Shown here: positions 16,110 to 24,290 of the stretch, piece by piece | Position numbering within the stretch: position 1 is the first letter of the stretch | How the letters are laid out: the number at the start of each line of letters is the position of its first letter | Assembly: GCA_964587515.1 (NCBI GenBank) | Contig: CAZPMO010000062.1 | Coordinates: 1-24,290, forward strand | DNA length: 24,290 nt | Direction: 5' to 3' | Origin: CAZPMO01 sp964587515 | Lineage (GTDB): Bacteria > Pseudomonadota > Alphaproteobacteria > MPNO01 | Position numbers and translations under genes: made by a program | The notes under the pieces: model-generated | What the model saw: only the letters and a program-made list of their open reading frames with translations | What the model was told of the DNA's origin: nothing | The model's database searches: none

Positions 16110-18191
16110 ATGCGTCCGGAGATTCTTTATCCGCTATTTGCGCCCGTAACGACCCTTCCCGGGATCGGTCCGCGTATCGGTGCGCTGATCGAGAAACTCG
16201 CCGGACCGCAGGTGGTCGATTTGCTGTGGCACCTGCCGAGCGGGCTGATCGATCGCCGTTTCGCACCCAAGGTCGACGATGCGCCCGACGGTGCCATTGC
16301 GACAATGACGGTCACGGTCGACGCGCATTTGCCGCCGCCCAATCGGCGGCTGCCTTATAAGGTGGTGTGCAGCGACGAGACCGGGACGCTGACGCTGGTA
16401 TTCTTTCACGCCAGGGGCGATTACCTGGAGAAGACCCTGCCGGTCGGCATGAAGCGGGTGGTCAGCGGTAAGGTCGAGCATTATGACGGCGCGCCGCAGA
16501 TGACCCATCCCGACCATATCGGTACGCCGAAGGAAATCGCCTCGCTTCAGACCGTCGAGCCGGTCTATCCGCTGACCACCGGTTTGACGCCCAAGCCGTT
16601 GGGCCGGGCGGTGGCCGAGTCTGTGGCGCGTGCGCCGGACCTGCCCGAATGGGACGACGCGGCATGGCTCGCGCGTCAGGGCTGGCCAAGCTGGCGCGAC
16701 GCGGTTGTCGCCGTCCACGCGCCGCAGTCCGAGACCGATCTTGGGCCCGATACCCTGGCGCGCTCGCGCCTCGCCTATGATGAGTTGCTGGCCAATCAGC
16801 GCGCGCTGACACTCGTGCGGGCGCGCCAGCGCCGCATGCCGGGTCGCGTCGTCGCGGGCGACGGGCGTTTGCGCGAGAGGGCCGTCACGGCGTTGCCGTT
16901 CGCGCTGACCGGCTCGCAAGAAGGAGCATTGGCCGAGATCGCCGCCGACATGTCGTCGGAAAGCCGCATGGTGCGCCTGTTGCAGGGCGACGTGGGCAGC
17001 GGCAAGACGGTGGTCGCGTTTCTTGCCATGCTGAGCGCGGTGGAAAGCGGCGCGCAGGCGGCGATCATGGCGCCGACCGAGATCCTCGCACGCCAGCATT
17101 TCGCGACCATCGAACCCATTGCCGAGGCGGTCGGCGTGCGCGTGGCGATCCTGACCGGACGCGAGAAAGGCAAGGCGCGCGAGGCGCTGCTGGCCGATCT
17201 TGCCTCGGGCGAAACCGCGATCGCCATCGGCACCCACGCCTTGTTCCAGGACGATGTGGCGTTCCGCGACCTGGCGCTGGCGGTGATCGACGAGCAGCAC
17301 CGTTTCGGCGTCCATCAACGCCTGTCGCTGGCCGGCAAGGGAAGCGCGATCGACATGCTGGTGATGACCGCGACGCCGATACCGCGGACCCTGATGCTGA
17401 CCGCCTATGGCGATCTCGATGTCTCGCGCCTGACCGACAAACCGGCCGGGCGGGCGCCCATCGACACCCGCGCCCTGCCGATCACCCGTTTGGATGAGGT
17501 CGCGACGGGATTGCAGCGCGCTATCGCCGACGGCGCGCGGGTGTATTGGGTCTGTCCGCTGGTCGAGGAATCCGAGGTCAGTGACCTCGCCGCCGCGACC
17601 GATCGCCGGGTCATGCTGGCCGACCGGTTCGGCGAGCGCGTCGGGCTGGTGCACGGCCGCATGAAGGGCAAGGAAAAGGACGATGTGATGGCGCGCTTCG
17701 CGGCGGGTGGGCTCGACGTTCTGGTGGCGACCACGGTGATCGAGGTCGGCGTCGACGTGCCGGAAGCCACCGTGATGGTGATCGAGCATGCCGAGCGGTT
17801 CGGGCTGTCGCAGCTTCACCAGCTTCGCGGTCGCGTCGGGCGCGGTACGCGGCCGTCCTCCTGTGTATTGCTCTATGCCCAGCCGCTGGGCGAGACCGCC
17901 CGGGCGCGCATCAACGTGATGCGCGAGACCGATGACGGTTTCCGCATCGCCGAGGAGGATTTGCGTCTGCGCGGCGCCGGCGAACTGCTGGGGACGCGCC
18001 AGTCGGGCCTGCCGGCGTTCCGCATCGCCGACATCACGGCCCATTCCGAATTGCTGGCGGTGGCGCGCGACGATGCGCGGCTTATCGTCGAGCGCGATCC
18101 CGAACTTGGTGGGGATCGCGGCGAGGCGCTCAGGACATTGCTGTATTTGTTCGAACGCGACGCGGTGGTGCCCACGGTGCGCTCGGGATAG
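16110..18191 (+). CDS. recG: ATP-dependent DNA helicase RecG
   Basis: 693 residues from ATG 16110, preceded by CGAGG; this start gives MRPEILYPLFAPVTTLPGIG, a typical RecG beginning. The frame is open back to a TTG at 16077 but that extension is not needed. RecG remodels stalled forks and Holliday junctions. The wedge/OB domain covers about 60-150 (KVVCSDETGTLTLVFFHARG). The helicase core has Walker A GDVGSGKT (293-300), APTEILARQH, DEQHRFG (394-400), TATPIPRTL and TTVIEVGVDVPEA, and the QLRGRVGRG motif. The C-terminal RLRGAGELLGTRQSG hook is also present. Length matches well-studied RecG proteins. No hairpin terminator was seen after it. Confidence 0.97.
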   Translation: MRPEILYPLFAPVTTLPGIGPRIGALIEKLAGPQVVDLLWHLPSGLIDRRFAPKVDDAPDGAIATMTVTVDAHLPPPNRRLPYKVVCSDETGTLTLVFFHARGDYLEKTLPVGMKRVVSGKVEHYDGAPQMTHPDHIGTPKEIASLQTVEPVYPLTTGLTPKPLGRAVAESVARAPDLPEWDDAAWLARQGWPSWRDAVVAVHAPQSETDLGPDTLARSRLAYDELLANQRALTLVRARQRRMPGRVVAGDGRLRERAVTALPFALTGSQEGALAEIAADMSSESRMVRLLQGDVGSGKTVVAFLAMLSAVESGAQAAIMAPTEILARQHFATIEPIAEAVGVRVAILTGREKGKAREALLADLASGETAIAIGTHALFQDDVAFRDLALAVIDEQHRFGVHQRLSLAGKGSAIDMLVMTATPIPRTLMLTAYGDLDVSRLTDKPAGRAPIDTRALPITRLDEVATGLQRAIADGARVYWVCPLVEESEVSDLAAATDRRVMLADRFGERVGLVHGRMKGKEKDDVMARFAAGGLDVLVATTVIEVGVDVPEATVMVIEHAERFGLSQLHQLRGRVGRGTRPSSCVLLYAQPLGETARARINVMRETDDGFRIAEEDLRLRGAGELLGTRQSGLPAFRIADITAHSELLAVARDDARLIVERDPELGGDRGEALRTLLYLFERDAVVPTVRSG

Positions 18192-18223
18192 TATTCTAGC
18201 GGCGGAAACAGGGGAGAGAGCAG

Positions 18224-18846
18224 ATGGCCGATACGCCATGGAGTCTGAGCGGCGCGTATTTCGAGAGCTGCAACTGCGACTATCTATGCCTGTGTCAGGA
18301 GACCAAGGCGCAGGGCGTGCCCGACAAGGGTGAATGCATCGTCGCGATGGTTTTCCAGATCGAAAATGGACGTTTCGGCGAGGTCACGCTGGACGGGTTG
18401 GGGCTGGTGCTCGTCGCGCGAACGCCGGGACCGATGGCCCACGGTGACTGGACGGTCGGGCTGGTCATCGACGAGCGCGCCAACGCGGAACAGCGCGCCG
18501 CGCTCGCCCAAATCGGTGGCGGCGAGGTGGCGGCCCGCCAGGACGCATCGCGATGCTCACCAGCAACTTCGCCGGGATTGAGTACCTGCCCGTCCGTTTC
18601 GAGAGCGACGGCATGAACCGCGCCGTCGACGTTCCCGGAGCGCTCGATCAGGCGATCGAGGGCGTTCCCGGGCGCGGCGATCCCAGCGAGCCCATCTATC
18701 TCGACAATACCGGGCATCCGGCCAGTAACCGTCTCGCGCTGGCCAAGGCGACGCGCAGCCATTTGCACGCTTTCAATATCGATTGGGACGACGACACCGG
18801 GACCAACAACGGCCACTACGCGCCGTTCGACTGGCAGGGGCCGTGA
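18224..18846 (+). pseudogene. DUF1326 family protein, interrupted by a one-base frameshift
   Basis: Translation from ATG 18224 (Shine-Dalgarno GGGGAGAG upstream) gives WSLSGAYFESCNCDYLCLCQ, the Cys-rich start of DUF1326, and continues normally to LAQIGGGEV at 18529. There the frame is lost and would run to a stop at 18616. The next frame continues with GGPPGRIAMLTSNFAGIEYL and on to HYAPFDWQGP, the usual family ending, stopping at 18846. Adding one G (GTGGCGGC to GTGGGCGGC, near 18527-18533) restores a single protein of about 207 residues. The family is poorly characterised; the conserved N-terminal cysteines suggest metal binding, which is inference. It ends one base before the convergent transporter stop. 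Read error or true loss cannot be separated here. Confidence 0.85.
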
Positions 18847-18847
18847 T

Positions 18848-19780
18848 CTAAGTCGCGCCGCGGCGGCGCGACGAGACAACGATGCCGCCGGCGACAAGGA
18901 CCAGCGCCACCGGGTGATACCAGGCGAGCGTCTCGCCCAGGACCGGCACCGCGATGCCGGCCACCAGCAGCGGCTGGAGATAGTTGAAGATGCCCATGCG
19001 CGCCGGTCCGACCTGCTTGATGCCGGCGTTGATGAAGGAGAGCGCGACGATCGAGGGAAATATGGCGACGAAGGAGACCGCGCCGGCGACGGGCCAGGTC
19101 AGCACCACCGGCCGGATGGTAAGTGTTTCCCAAAGGTAGATCGGCAGCATCATCACCACGCCCATCATCATGGTGACCTGCAGCAGCACCGAGGAGTGGA
19201 ATTCCTTCGGTACGCGCCCGATCGAGACCTGATAGCAGGCGATGCCGAAGCTGGAGGCGATCAGCCAGAGGTCTCCCCGGTTGAAGTCGAGGTTCGCGAG
19301 GACCAAAGGGTCGCCGCGCGTGATCACCGTGATGACGCCGATCATCGCGATGCAGATGCCGATCCACTGATAGCGGGTGACGGAGCCGCGAAACAGAAAA
19401 TAGGCCAGCACCATTATTATTGCCGGGCGCGCGACCGGGATGAGGCCGCCGTTCAGCGCCGTGGTGTCCTGAAGCCCGACATAGACCAGCGTATTGCCGA
19501 GCGGAATCATCACCACCGCCACCACCGCCAACCGCTTCCAGTGGGCGCGGATCAGCGGCCATTGCTCGCGCATCCGGGGCCAAGCGAAGGGCATGAAAAT
19601 GACCGAGGCCAGCACCCAGCGCCAGAACGACAGGCCGAGCGGCGGAATGTCGGTGTGCGCGGCGCGCCCGACTACGATGTTGAGCGCCATGCAAACGAAC
19701 GCCAGCGTCAGAAGGGTGTAGGCCCGGGTGTCACCCGACCATGATTGAGTGAGCGCTCGCCGGGTTTTTGAAAGGTCCAC
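18848..19780 (-). CDS. EamA (DMT superfamily) transporter
   Basis: 310 residues from GTG 19780. About ten hydrophobic segments in two similar halves fit the EamA/RhaT layout. The first half has LLTLAFVCMALNIVVGR, FWRWVLASVIFMPFAW and LAVVAVVMIPLGNTLVYVGL. The second half has LWLIASSFGIACYQV and VSFVAIFPSIVALSFINAGI. It ends with FNYLQPLLVAGIAVPVLGET, the typical late segment. Members export amino acids or other small metabolites; the substrate is not predictable. It starts 8 bases after the DUF502 gene on the same strand, so both are likely on one transcript. A 9-base inverted repeat GTCGCGCCG/CGGCGCGAC (18852-18872) lies in its last codons and may act in ending transcription with the convergent gene. 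Confidence 0.88.
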   Translation of the reverse strand: MDLSKTRRALTQSWSGDTRAYTLLTLAFVCMALNIVVGRAAHTDIPPLGLSFWRWVLASVIFMPFAWPRMREQWPLIRAHWKRLAVVAVVMIPLGNTLVYVGLQDTTALNGGLIPVARPAIIMVLAYFLFRGSVTRYQWIGICIAMIGVITVITRGDPLVLANLDFNRGDLWLIASSFGIACYQVSIGRVPKEFHSSVLLQVTMMMGVVMMLPIYLWETLTIRPVVLTWPVAGAVSFVAIFPSIVALSFINAGIKQVGPARMGIFNYLQPLLVAGIAVPVLGETLAWYHPVALVLVAGGIVVSSRRRGAT

Positions 19781-19788
19781 CGCGCGGC

Positions 19789-20625
19789 TTATTTCGCCGA
19801 CTGGGGTTCTTTTTTCCCGTCCTTGCCGCCCTTGCCGTCGGGATCATAGGGGATCGTCCTTGTGTCGCCATCGGCGGGCGCGACCTTGGGAACCGCCTGG
19901 ACATCGGCGGGACGACGGTCCGGCGGTGTGACGATGCCGCCCGAAACCACCATCTTGATGCCTTCCTCGACGGTCATCTCGAGGATTACCAGCTCCTTCA
20001 AAGGAATGAAAAGCAGGTAGCCCGAGGTCGGGTTGGGCGTGGTCGGCAGGAACACGTTCACCACGTCGTCCTGGGTGATGTTTTGAACCTCGCCCATGGT
20101 GTTTCCGGTGATGAAGCCGATCGCCCAGCTGCCGCGCCTGGGATATTCGAACAGAACCACCTGGCGGAAGGCGTTCGATTGCTGTTGCAGGATGGTCTCG
20201 AAGATCTGCTTCACCGCGCCGTAGACGCTGCGGATCACCGGCATGCGCGCGAGGATGCGTTCCGAGGTCTTTGTCCACCATCGCCCGATGAAGCCCTTGG
20301 CGAGCCCGCCGATAATCGTCAGCACGATAAAGGCGACGACCAGCCCGAGCCCCGGGATGGTGAACGGAAGATAGGTTTCGGGGTTGTATTTAAGCGGGAT
20401 CATCGGCGTGACCTTGCCGTCGATCCAATCGATGATCAGCCAGGCAAGGTAGAACGTAATGCCGATCGGCGCGGTCACCAGGATGCCGGCCAGGAAGCTG
20501 GTCCGGAGATTGCGGCTGAGACCCAGCCGGCGGCGCTTCGCCATGCGCTTGAAATTGTTCTTCGTCATTCTGCCGTTCTTCCTTCCGTTGCCATTGGAAG
20601 AACCTTGCCCGTTACCGCTACTCAT
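19789..20625 (-). CDS. DUF502 family membrane protein
   Basis: 278 residues. A basic N-terminal tail (KRMAKRRRLGLSRNLRTSF) precedes two membrane spans at about 43-65 (LAGILVTAPIGITFYLAWLI) and 90-112 (IPGLGLVVAFIVLTIIGG). The conserved DUF502 soluble region follows: RMPVIRSVYGAVKQIFETIL, FEYPRRGSWAIGFITG, VFLPTTPNPTSGYLLFIP, and MTVEEGIKMVVSGG. The C-terminus is a Pro/Gly/Lys-rich disordered tail. The function of the family is not established. In alphaproteobacteria it is often found near recG and mfd, which fits this position, although two other genes come between here. Confidence 0.9.
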   Translation of the reverse strand: MSSGNGQGSSNGNGRKNGRMTKNNFKRMAKRRRLGLSRNLRTSFLAGILVTAPIGITFYLAWLIIDWIDGKVTPMIPLKYNPETYLPFTIPGLGLVVAFIVLTIIGGLAKGFIGRWWTKTSERILARMPVIRSVYGAVKQIFETILQQQSNAFRQVVLFEYPRRGSWAIGFITGNTMGEVQNITQDDVVNVFLPTTPNPTSGYLLFIPLKELVILEMTVEEGIKMVVSGGIVTPPDRRPADVQAVPKVAPADGDTRTIPYDPDGKGGKDGKKEPQSAK

Positions 20626-20816
20626 CGCTCGAACCTACAACTCCCTTGCGCGGTTGCTCCGCGCGGTACGGTTTATGCACCGAATGCGTCCCGAACACGA
20701 TGCTATTCTCGCCAACATAACTCACTGCACCCTTAACGGGAACGTATTCGAGAGGGATGGAAGGGCCCTCGCGGGAGGGAACCATTCCCGAAAACGAACG
20801 GGCGAGTCCGTTGAGG
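20626..20816. other. Intergenic region upstream of the DUF502 gene
   Basis: No gene is supported in these 191 bases. A small hairpin GCGCGG/CCGCGC with a 5-base loop lies at 20648-20664, in what would be the 5' leader of the DUF502 gene. No clear promoter or terminator was recognised. Confidence 0.4.
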
Positions 20817-21476
20817 CTATTCGGCGGCCTGCTCAACCGGTTGGTCGGCGGCGTCGTGACGGGCGAGATCCAGGACCTGGACGAAGACCTCGGGGGATTG
20901 GGCACCGGAGACCGCGTATTTTCGATCCACGATATAGCAAGGCACGCCGTTGACGCCCATGGTGCGCGCCATGTCGTCATCGGCCAGCACGGCGTCCCGA
21001 TCGCGGTCACTCGCGAGATATTCATAAGTATCGGCCCGGTCGAGACCGGTTTCGGCGGCGATGTCGGCCAGTACGGAGATGTCGCCGACGTCGCGCCCAT
21101 CGGTGAAATAGGCGTGGAATAATGCTTCGACGATATCGTCCTGGGCGCCCGGACGGCCCGCGTGGGCGATCAGACGATGGGAATTCACGGTATTGGGGGT
21201 CCGCGCGATGCGGTCGAAGCGAAACTCGATACCTTCGCGCGCCCCGGCCTCGCCGATTTCGCGCTGGATTTTCTCGGCGCGGCTGGCGTCGCCGAATTTC
21301 TCATCTATGTAGACATCCCTGTCCTTGCCCGCGACCGCCATGTTCGGGTTGAGCTGAAAAGGCCGCCAGCCTACCGACAACCCGGCAACGGGCCGCAGTT
21401 CAAGCGCTTTTTCGAAGTGTCTCTTGCCGACATAACACCAAGGGCAGATGGTATCGACGATAATGTCGATGTGCAT
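20817..21476 (-). CDS. DsbA-family oxidoreductase, FrnE/HCCA-isomerase-like
   Basis: 219 residues without a signal peptide, so cytoplasmic. The thioredoxin-fold active site is CPWC at 11-14 (VDTICPWCYVGKRHF). The long helical insert and the later NTVNSHRLIAHA, LFHAYFTDGRDVGD and GVNGVPCYIVDRKYAVSGAQ segments match the FrnE branch of the DsbA family, with the cis-Pro in GVPCY. Such proteins act as thiol-disulfide oxidoreductases or isomerases; the related 2-hydroxychromene-2-carboxylate isomerases lack the Cys pair, so the CPWC favours redox activity. It has no strong Shine-Dalgarno. It lies 160 bases downstream of egtD, on the same strand, which may be a thiol-related grouping. Confidence 0.85.
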   Translation of the reverse strand: MHIDIIVDTICPWCYVGKRHFEKALELRPVAGLSVGWRPFQLNPNMAVAGKDRDVYIDEKFGDASRAEKIQREIGEAGAREGIEFRFDRIARTPNTVNSHRLIAHAGRPGAQDDIVEALFHAYFTDGRDVGDISVLADIAAETGLDRADTYEYLASDRDRDAVLADDDMARTMGVNGVPCYIVDRKYAVSGAQSPEVFVQVLDLARHDAADQPVEQAAE

Positions 21477-21636
21477 TCAACAGGCCTTCGCTCAACCGGA
21501 AATCAGGCCTGAATAGATAGCTGATTCAAGCGGCTTTCGCAAGAAAGATGACCGTATTCAAGGCCGGGTAAATCAGCATCAGAACAAAAAATCAGAGTTA
21601 AATCAATGAATTAAACGTCTGTTCTAATATTTTGAA
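21477..21636. other. AT-richer intergenic region before the FrnE-like gene
   Basis: 160 bases between egtD and the FrnE-like gene, both on the minus strand. No gene, hairpin with T-run or known operator was recognised. The base composition is clearly richer in A and T than the flanking genes, as expected for a promoter region. Confidence 0.35.
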
Positions 21637-22629
21637 CTAGTTTTGGTCTGGCCCTCTCAAATAATGCACGCTGAACAGATTGTTGTCGTCGACCCAGGCT
21701 TGGGCCGGACGGAAACCGGCTCGCGCGGCGAGGTCCTGGAATTCCTCGACGGAGTATTTATAGGAATATTCGGTGTGAATTCGTTCGCCTTCGGTGAAAT
21801 TGAATTCCTGATGGGCGACGCGGACAGATTGTTGCTTGCCACTGACGATGTAGAGTTCGACGCGTCCTTGGTCCGGGTTATAGAAGGCGTGATGGGTGAA
21901 GGCCGTGACGTCGAAGCCGCCGCCGAGTTCCCGATTGATACGAGTGAGCAGGTTTAGATTGAAAGCATCGGTGACGCCGAGCGAGTCGTTATAGGCGGCG
22001 TTCAGGATACCGGCGTCCTTCTTGAGGTCGACACCAATCAGGAGATCCCCGCCGTCCAGTAAATCAAGCGCGTTGGCGAGAAAATCGACGGCTTCTTCCG
22101 GGGTGAAATTTCCGATCGTCGAGCCCGGGAAGAAGCCGACCCGCGTGGCGTCCGGCCGTCCGGCGAGGCGCGGCATTTCGAACCGCCTGGTATAATCGGC
22201 GCACACGGCGATCACATCGAGACCGGCATATTCTCCGGCCAGCGATGCGGCCGATCGCAGCAAATGATCCCGTGAAATGTCGAGGGCGGTATAGGCCGCC
22301 GGCCGCGCGAGTGCGTTCAGCAGGATACGCACCTTGATGCTGGAACCGCTGCCGAATTCGATCAGGTGACGGGCGGAGCCGGCGAGCTCGGATATTTCGT
22401 TCGCGTAGTCCCGAAGAATTCGGGTCTCCGTTCTGGTCGGGTAATACTCCTCCAGTTCGCAGATCCGGTCGAACAAGCGCGAGCCTTCCTCGTCATACAG
22501 GAATTTACAGGGCAACGACTTGGAGCCGCCGCTCAAGCCCGCCACCACGGCGGTCTGGAAGTCGTCAAGCACCGGTTCAAAGTCGTGAAACGCGGTGATA
22601 TCGGGAATATCGGACGCCTCTCCGTCCAT
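21637..22629 (-). CDS. egtD: L-histidine N(alpha)-methyltransferase (EgtD-type)
   Basis: 330 residues, the usual length, with Shine-Dalgarno AAGGGGCAG upstream of ATG 22629. It trimethylates histidine with S-adenosylmethionine to hercynine, the first step to ergothioneine. The family start SLPCKFLYDEEGSRLFDRIC (38-57) and EYYPTRTE are present, as are the SAM-binding EFGSGSS (91-97) and PGSTIGNF with Asn174. AAYND holds Tyr213, and THHAFYNPDQGRVELYIV and IHTEYSYKY hold Glu287 and Ser289. These match the histidine-binding positions known from the mycobacterial enzyme (Asn166, Tyr206, Glu282, Ser284), so activity is likely. No egtB sulfoxide synthase gene is adjacent on either side; an amidase gene lies 34 bases upstream on the same strand. 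Confidence 0.9.
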   Translation of the reverse strand: MDGEASDIPDITAFHDFEPVLDDFQTAVVAGLSGGSKSLPCKFLYDEEGSRLFDRICELEEYYPTRTETRILRDYANEISELAGSARHLIEFGSGSSIKVRILLNALARPAAYTALDISRDHLLRSAASLAGEYAGLDVIAVCADYTRRFEMPRLAGRPDATRVGFFPGSTIGNFTPEEAVDFLANALDLLDGGDLLIGVDLKKDAGILNAAYNDSLGVTDAFNLNLLTRINRELGGGFDVTAFTHHAFYNPDQGRVELYIVSGKQQSVRVAHQEFNFTEGERIHTEYSYKYSVEEFQDLAARAGFRPAQAWVDDNNLFSVHYLRGPDQN

Positions 22630-22663
22630 GATCTGATCTGCCCCTTTGCGAATTTAATGCGTC

Positions 22664-24040
22664 TTACGCGATCGCGCGCTCGATCGCGGCGCCTATGGCG
22701 AGCAAACGCCGGTCTCCCATGGTCTCGCCCATGACCATCAGCCCGACCGGCGCCTCGCCCTCGGGGTGGCATGGCAGGGTCAGTGCGCAGCGGTCGAAAA
22801 AATTAACGAGGCCATTGTTGCGGATAAACAGCAGGTTTTCCCGGAGATAAAGCTCGGTATCGGTCTCGAGTTCCTCGATGACCGGCGGAACGATCGGTAA
22901 TGTCGGCATCAGAATAGCATCGAATGGCGCCGTGACGCCGTTGGCGATCTCGATCATCTCGGCGCGCGCGTCCAGCAGTTCGATGTAATCGGCGGCGCTT
23001 ACCTTGGCGCCGCTCCGAAATCGCTGCCCGACAATCGGATCATAGAGATCGCCTTTTTCGGCCAATAATTCGCGGTGCCAGGCATAGCCCTCGGCGATCG
23101 GCAATCCGCCGCCGCGATTGATTTCCGGCAGACGGGCGAGTTCGGTAAAGGGAATATCCGTGATCCGAGCCCCGGCCGCGGACAGGCGCGACAGGGTCCC
23201 GGCGAAGGTCGCCGATACCGTTTCGTCCATATCGTCGAGCACGAAGGTCTGCGGCACCGCGAGGCGAAGACCCGCGAGGCCGATCTCATCGACGGGTCGG
23301 GTTTGTTCTCCGGCGAAGATCGCATCGACAATGGAGCAGCAGTCGACGGTGGCCGCCAGCGGTCCCACGGAATCGAGACTGCGCGACAGCGGTACGATAC
23401 CGTCCAGCGGTATCCGGCGCGCCGTCGGCTTCAGCCCGGTAAGCCCGCAGGCCGCGGCGGGCATGCGCACCGAGCCCGCGGTGTCGGTGCCGAGCGCGGC
23501 CGCCGCCATGCCATCGGCCACCGAGACCGCGGCGCCGGAGGACGAGCCGCCGGGTGCGCGGCCGACATCGCGCTCCCAGGGATTGCGCGGTGTGCCGTAG
23601 TGGGTATTAAGCCCCAAGCCGCCGAGTGCGAACTCGACCATATTCGTGCTGCCGACGATAATCGCGCCGGCGGCGCGCAGACGGGCCACGACCGGCGCAT
23701 CGTGATCGGCGGGCGGCGCGTCGTTGAGGGCGATGGAGCCGGCATGGGTGGTCAGGCCCTCGATATCGCATAGATCCTTCACCGATACGGGAATACCGTC
23801 GAGCGGCGAACGGACAACGCCGGCCGTGCGCAGAATATCGCTGGCGTCGGCGGCCGCGCGCGCGGTATCGGCGAAAACCTGGATGAACGCTCTTGAGCCT
23901 TCACCCGACGAATCCGCGATGCGATCCAGCGCCGTTTCGGTCAGTTTCCGACTTGTGGTCGTACCCTCGGCGAGTTCCCGCGCGAGTTGAGCAAGCGTCT
24001 TCATGGCCGTCACATCGTTATCTTCGTCTGCCGGAGTCAT
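22664..24040 (-). CDS. Amidase-signature family hydrolase
   Basis: 458 residues; an ATG at codon 13 (24004) giving MKTLAQLARELAEG is an equally good start, as neither has a clear Shine-Dalgarno. The Ser-cisSer-Lys triad is complete: Lys88 in DGIPVSVKDL, Ser166 in GGSSSG (165-169 region), and Ser190 in GTDTAGSVRMPAA. The N-terminal helix pair and the C-terminal FDAILMPTLPIVPP and TLPCHPEGEAPVGL segments are typical. GatA-type function is unlikely because no gatB or gatC is near. Substrate could be an amide of a small metabolite. It probably heads a transcript with egtD 34 bases downstream, so a histidine-derived or ergothioneine-related amide is a possible but unproven substrate. Confidence 0.88.
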   Translation of the reverse strand: MTPADEDNDVTAMKTLAQLARELAEGTTTSRKLTETALDRIADSSGEGSRAFIQVFADTARAAADASDILRTAGVVRSPLDGIPVSVKDLCDIEGLTTHAGSIALNDAPPADHDAPVVARLRAAGAIIVGSTNMVEFALGGLGLNTHYGTPRNPWERDVGRAPGGSSSGAAVSVADGMAAAALGTDTAGSVRMPAAACGLTGLKPTARRIPLDGIVPLSRSLDSVGPLAATVDCCSIVDAIFAGEQTRPVDEIGLAGLRLAVPQTFVLDDMDETVSATFAGTLSRLSAAGARITDIPFTELARLPEINRGGGLPIAEGYAWHRELLAEKGDLYDPIVGQRFRSGAKVSAADYIELLDARAEMIEIANGVTAPFDAILMPTLPIVPPVIEELETDTELYLRENLLFIRNNGLVNFFDRCALTLPCHPEGEAPVGLMVMGETMGDRRLLAIGAAIERAIA

Positions 24041-24290
24041 ATACCGGAAGCTGTGCTTCGTCCATTAGGTGGCGGGTGGAGAATTAATTTTTGGCTCGAG
24101 CAAGACGATCTGAATTCGGCGGGAATCCACGAGCAATCATCGGAATTAGTACAAAAATAAGCCGAATTCTTCATTTTGATTTACGAACTGGTAACGGCCG
24201 GGCGACTAAGTTTGTCTGTGATGGTCGGGTTATTTTCAACCCACCGTATTCAGCCAAGTGGGCCGGAATGACTGGCGCGCGGCGGATTTT
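24041..24290. other. Intergenic region upstream of the amidase gene
   Basis: 250 bases with no supported gene, cut by the window end. It is richer in A and T than the genes. A 9-base inverted repeat, GAATTCGGC (24112-24120) and GCCGAATTC (24161-24169), flanks a 40-base spacer. It could hold the amidase/egtD promoter; no clear -10/-35 pair was fixed. Confidence 0.35.

Noticed and set aside
16134..18239. 701-codon open frame antisense to recG
   Set aside because: It mirrors RecG nearly end to end and its translation is low-complexity His/Arg/Gln-rich; a codon-bias artefact.
24112..24169. GAATTCGGC / GCCGAATTC inverted repeat as an operator or attachment site
   Set aside because: The arms are 40 bases apart and contain the self-palindrome GAATTC, so chance is likely; no partner gene supports it.

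Overview
The window is GC-rich bacterial DNA with dense, mostly complete protein genes. Several traits point to an alphaproteobacterium, probably of Rhodospirillales type: the recG / sdhE / mfd / DUF502 neighbourhood, an ECF sigma/anti-sigma pair beside a SorT-type sulfite dehydrogenase, a CtrA-type box before a chemoreceptor gene, and head-to-head copies of the 'CTCATCCTGAGGAG...CGTCTCGAAGGATG' intergenic repeat that I know from alphaproteobacteria. The assignment rests on gene content and motifs, not on a phylogenetic marker. No rRNA, tRNA, CRISPR array, insertion sequence or phage gene was seen.

Layout. (1) 1-3274: a repeat pair, an ECF sigma factor gene broken by one missing base, its translationally coupled membrane anti-sigma factor, a sequence resembling an ECF promoter, then a Tat-exported molybdenum sulfite dehydrogenase and a small periplasmic cytochrome c. 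Together these look like a sulfite-detoxification module with its own sigma factor. (2) 3281-8384: two divergent groups. An alpha/beta hydrolase and a metallo-beta-lactamase-fold hydrolase lie on the minus strand. An aspartate-dehydrogenase-like enzyme, a crotonase-fold enzyme and an aryl/acyl-CoA ligase lie on the plus strand. This resembles a catabolic cluster whose substrate I cannot name. (3) 8477-11684: a small coiled-coil protein gene overlapping, antisense, the tail of a LuxR-type regulator with a degenerate receiver domain. A regulatory region with a perfect CtrA-type box follows, then a soluble chemoreceptor with three tandem PAS-like repeats. (4) 11747-20625: MaoC-like protein, Mfd and SdhE on the minus strand, divergent from RecG on the plus strand. 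Next come a DUF1326 gene with a second one-base frameshift, an EamA transporter and a DUF502 membrane protein. (5) 20817-24040, all minus strand: a FrnE-like DsbA-fold oxidoreductase, an EgtD-type histidine methyltransferase and an amidase-signature enzyme.

The strongest points for a second look are listed here. Two separate single-base frameshifts each restore a complete family protein when one base is added in a short homopolymer, so they are either read errors or real gene loss. The sulfite module is built around a now-broken sigma factor. The triple-PAS receptor looks CtrA-controlled. The LuxR tail may be overprinted on another gene. Several enzymes have altered active sites (crotonase, MaoC). 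EgtD has an amidase partner and no adjacent EgtB. No gene-free stretch exceeds 300 bases; the longest is the 291-base region before the chemoreceptor.
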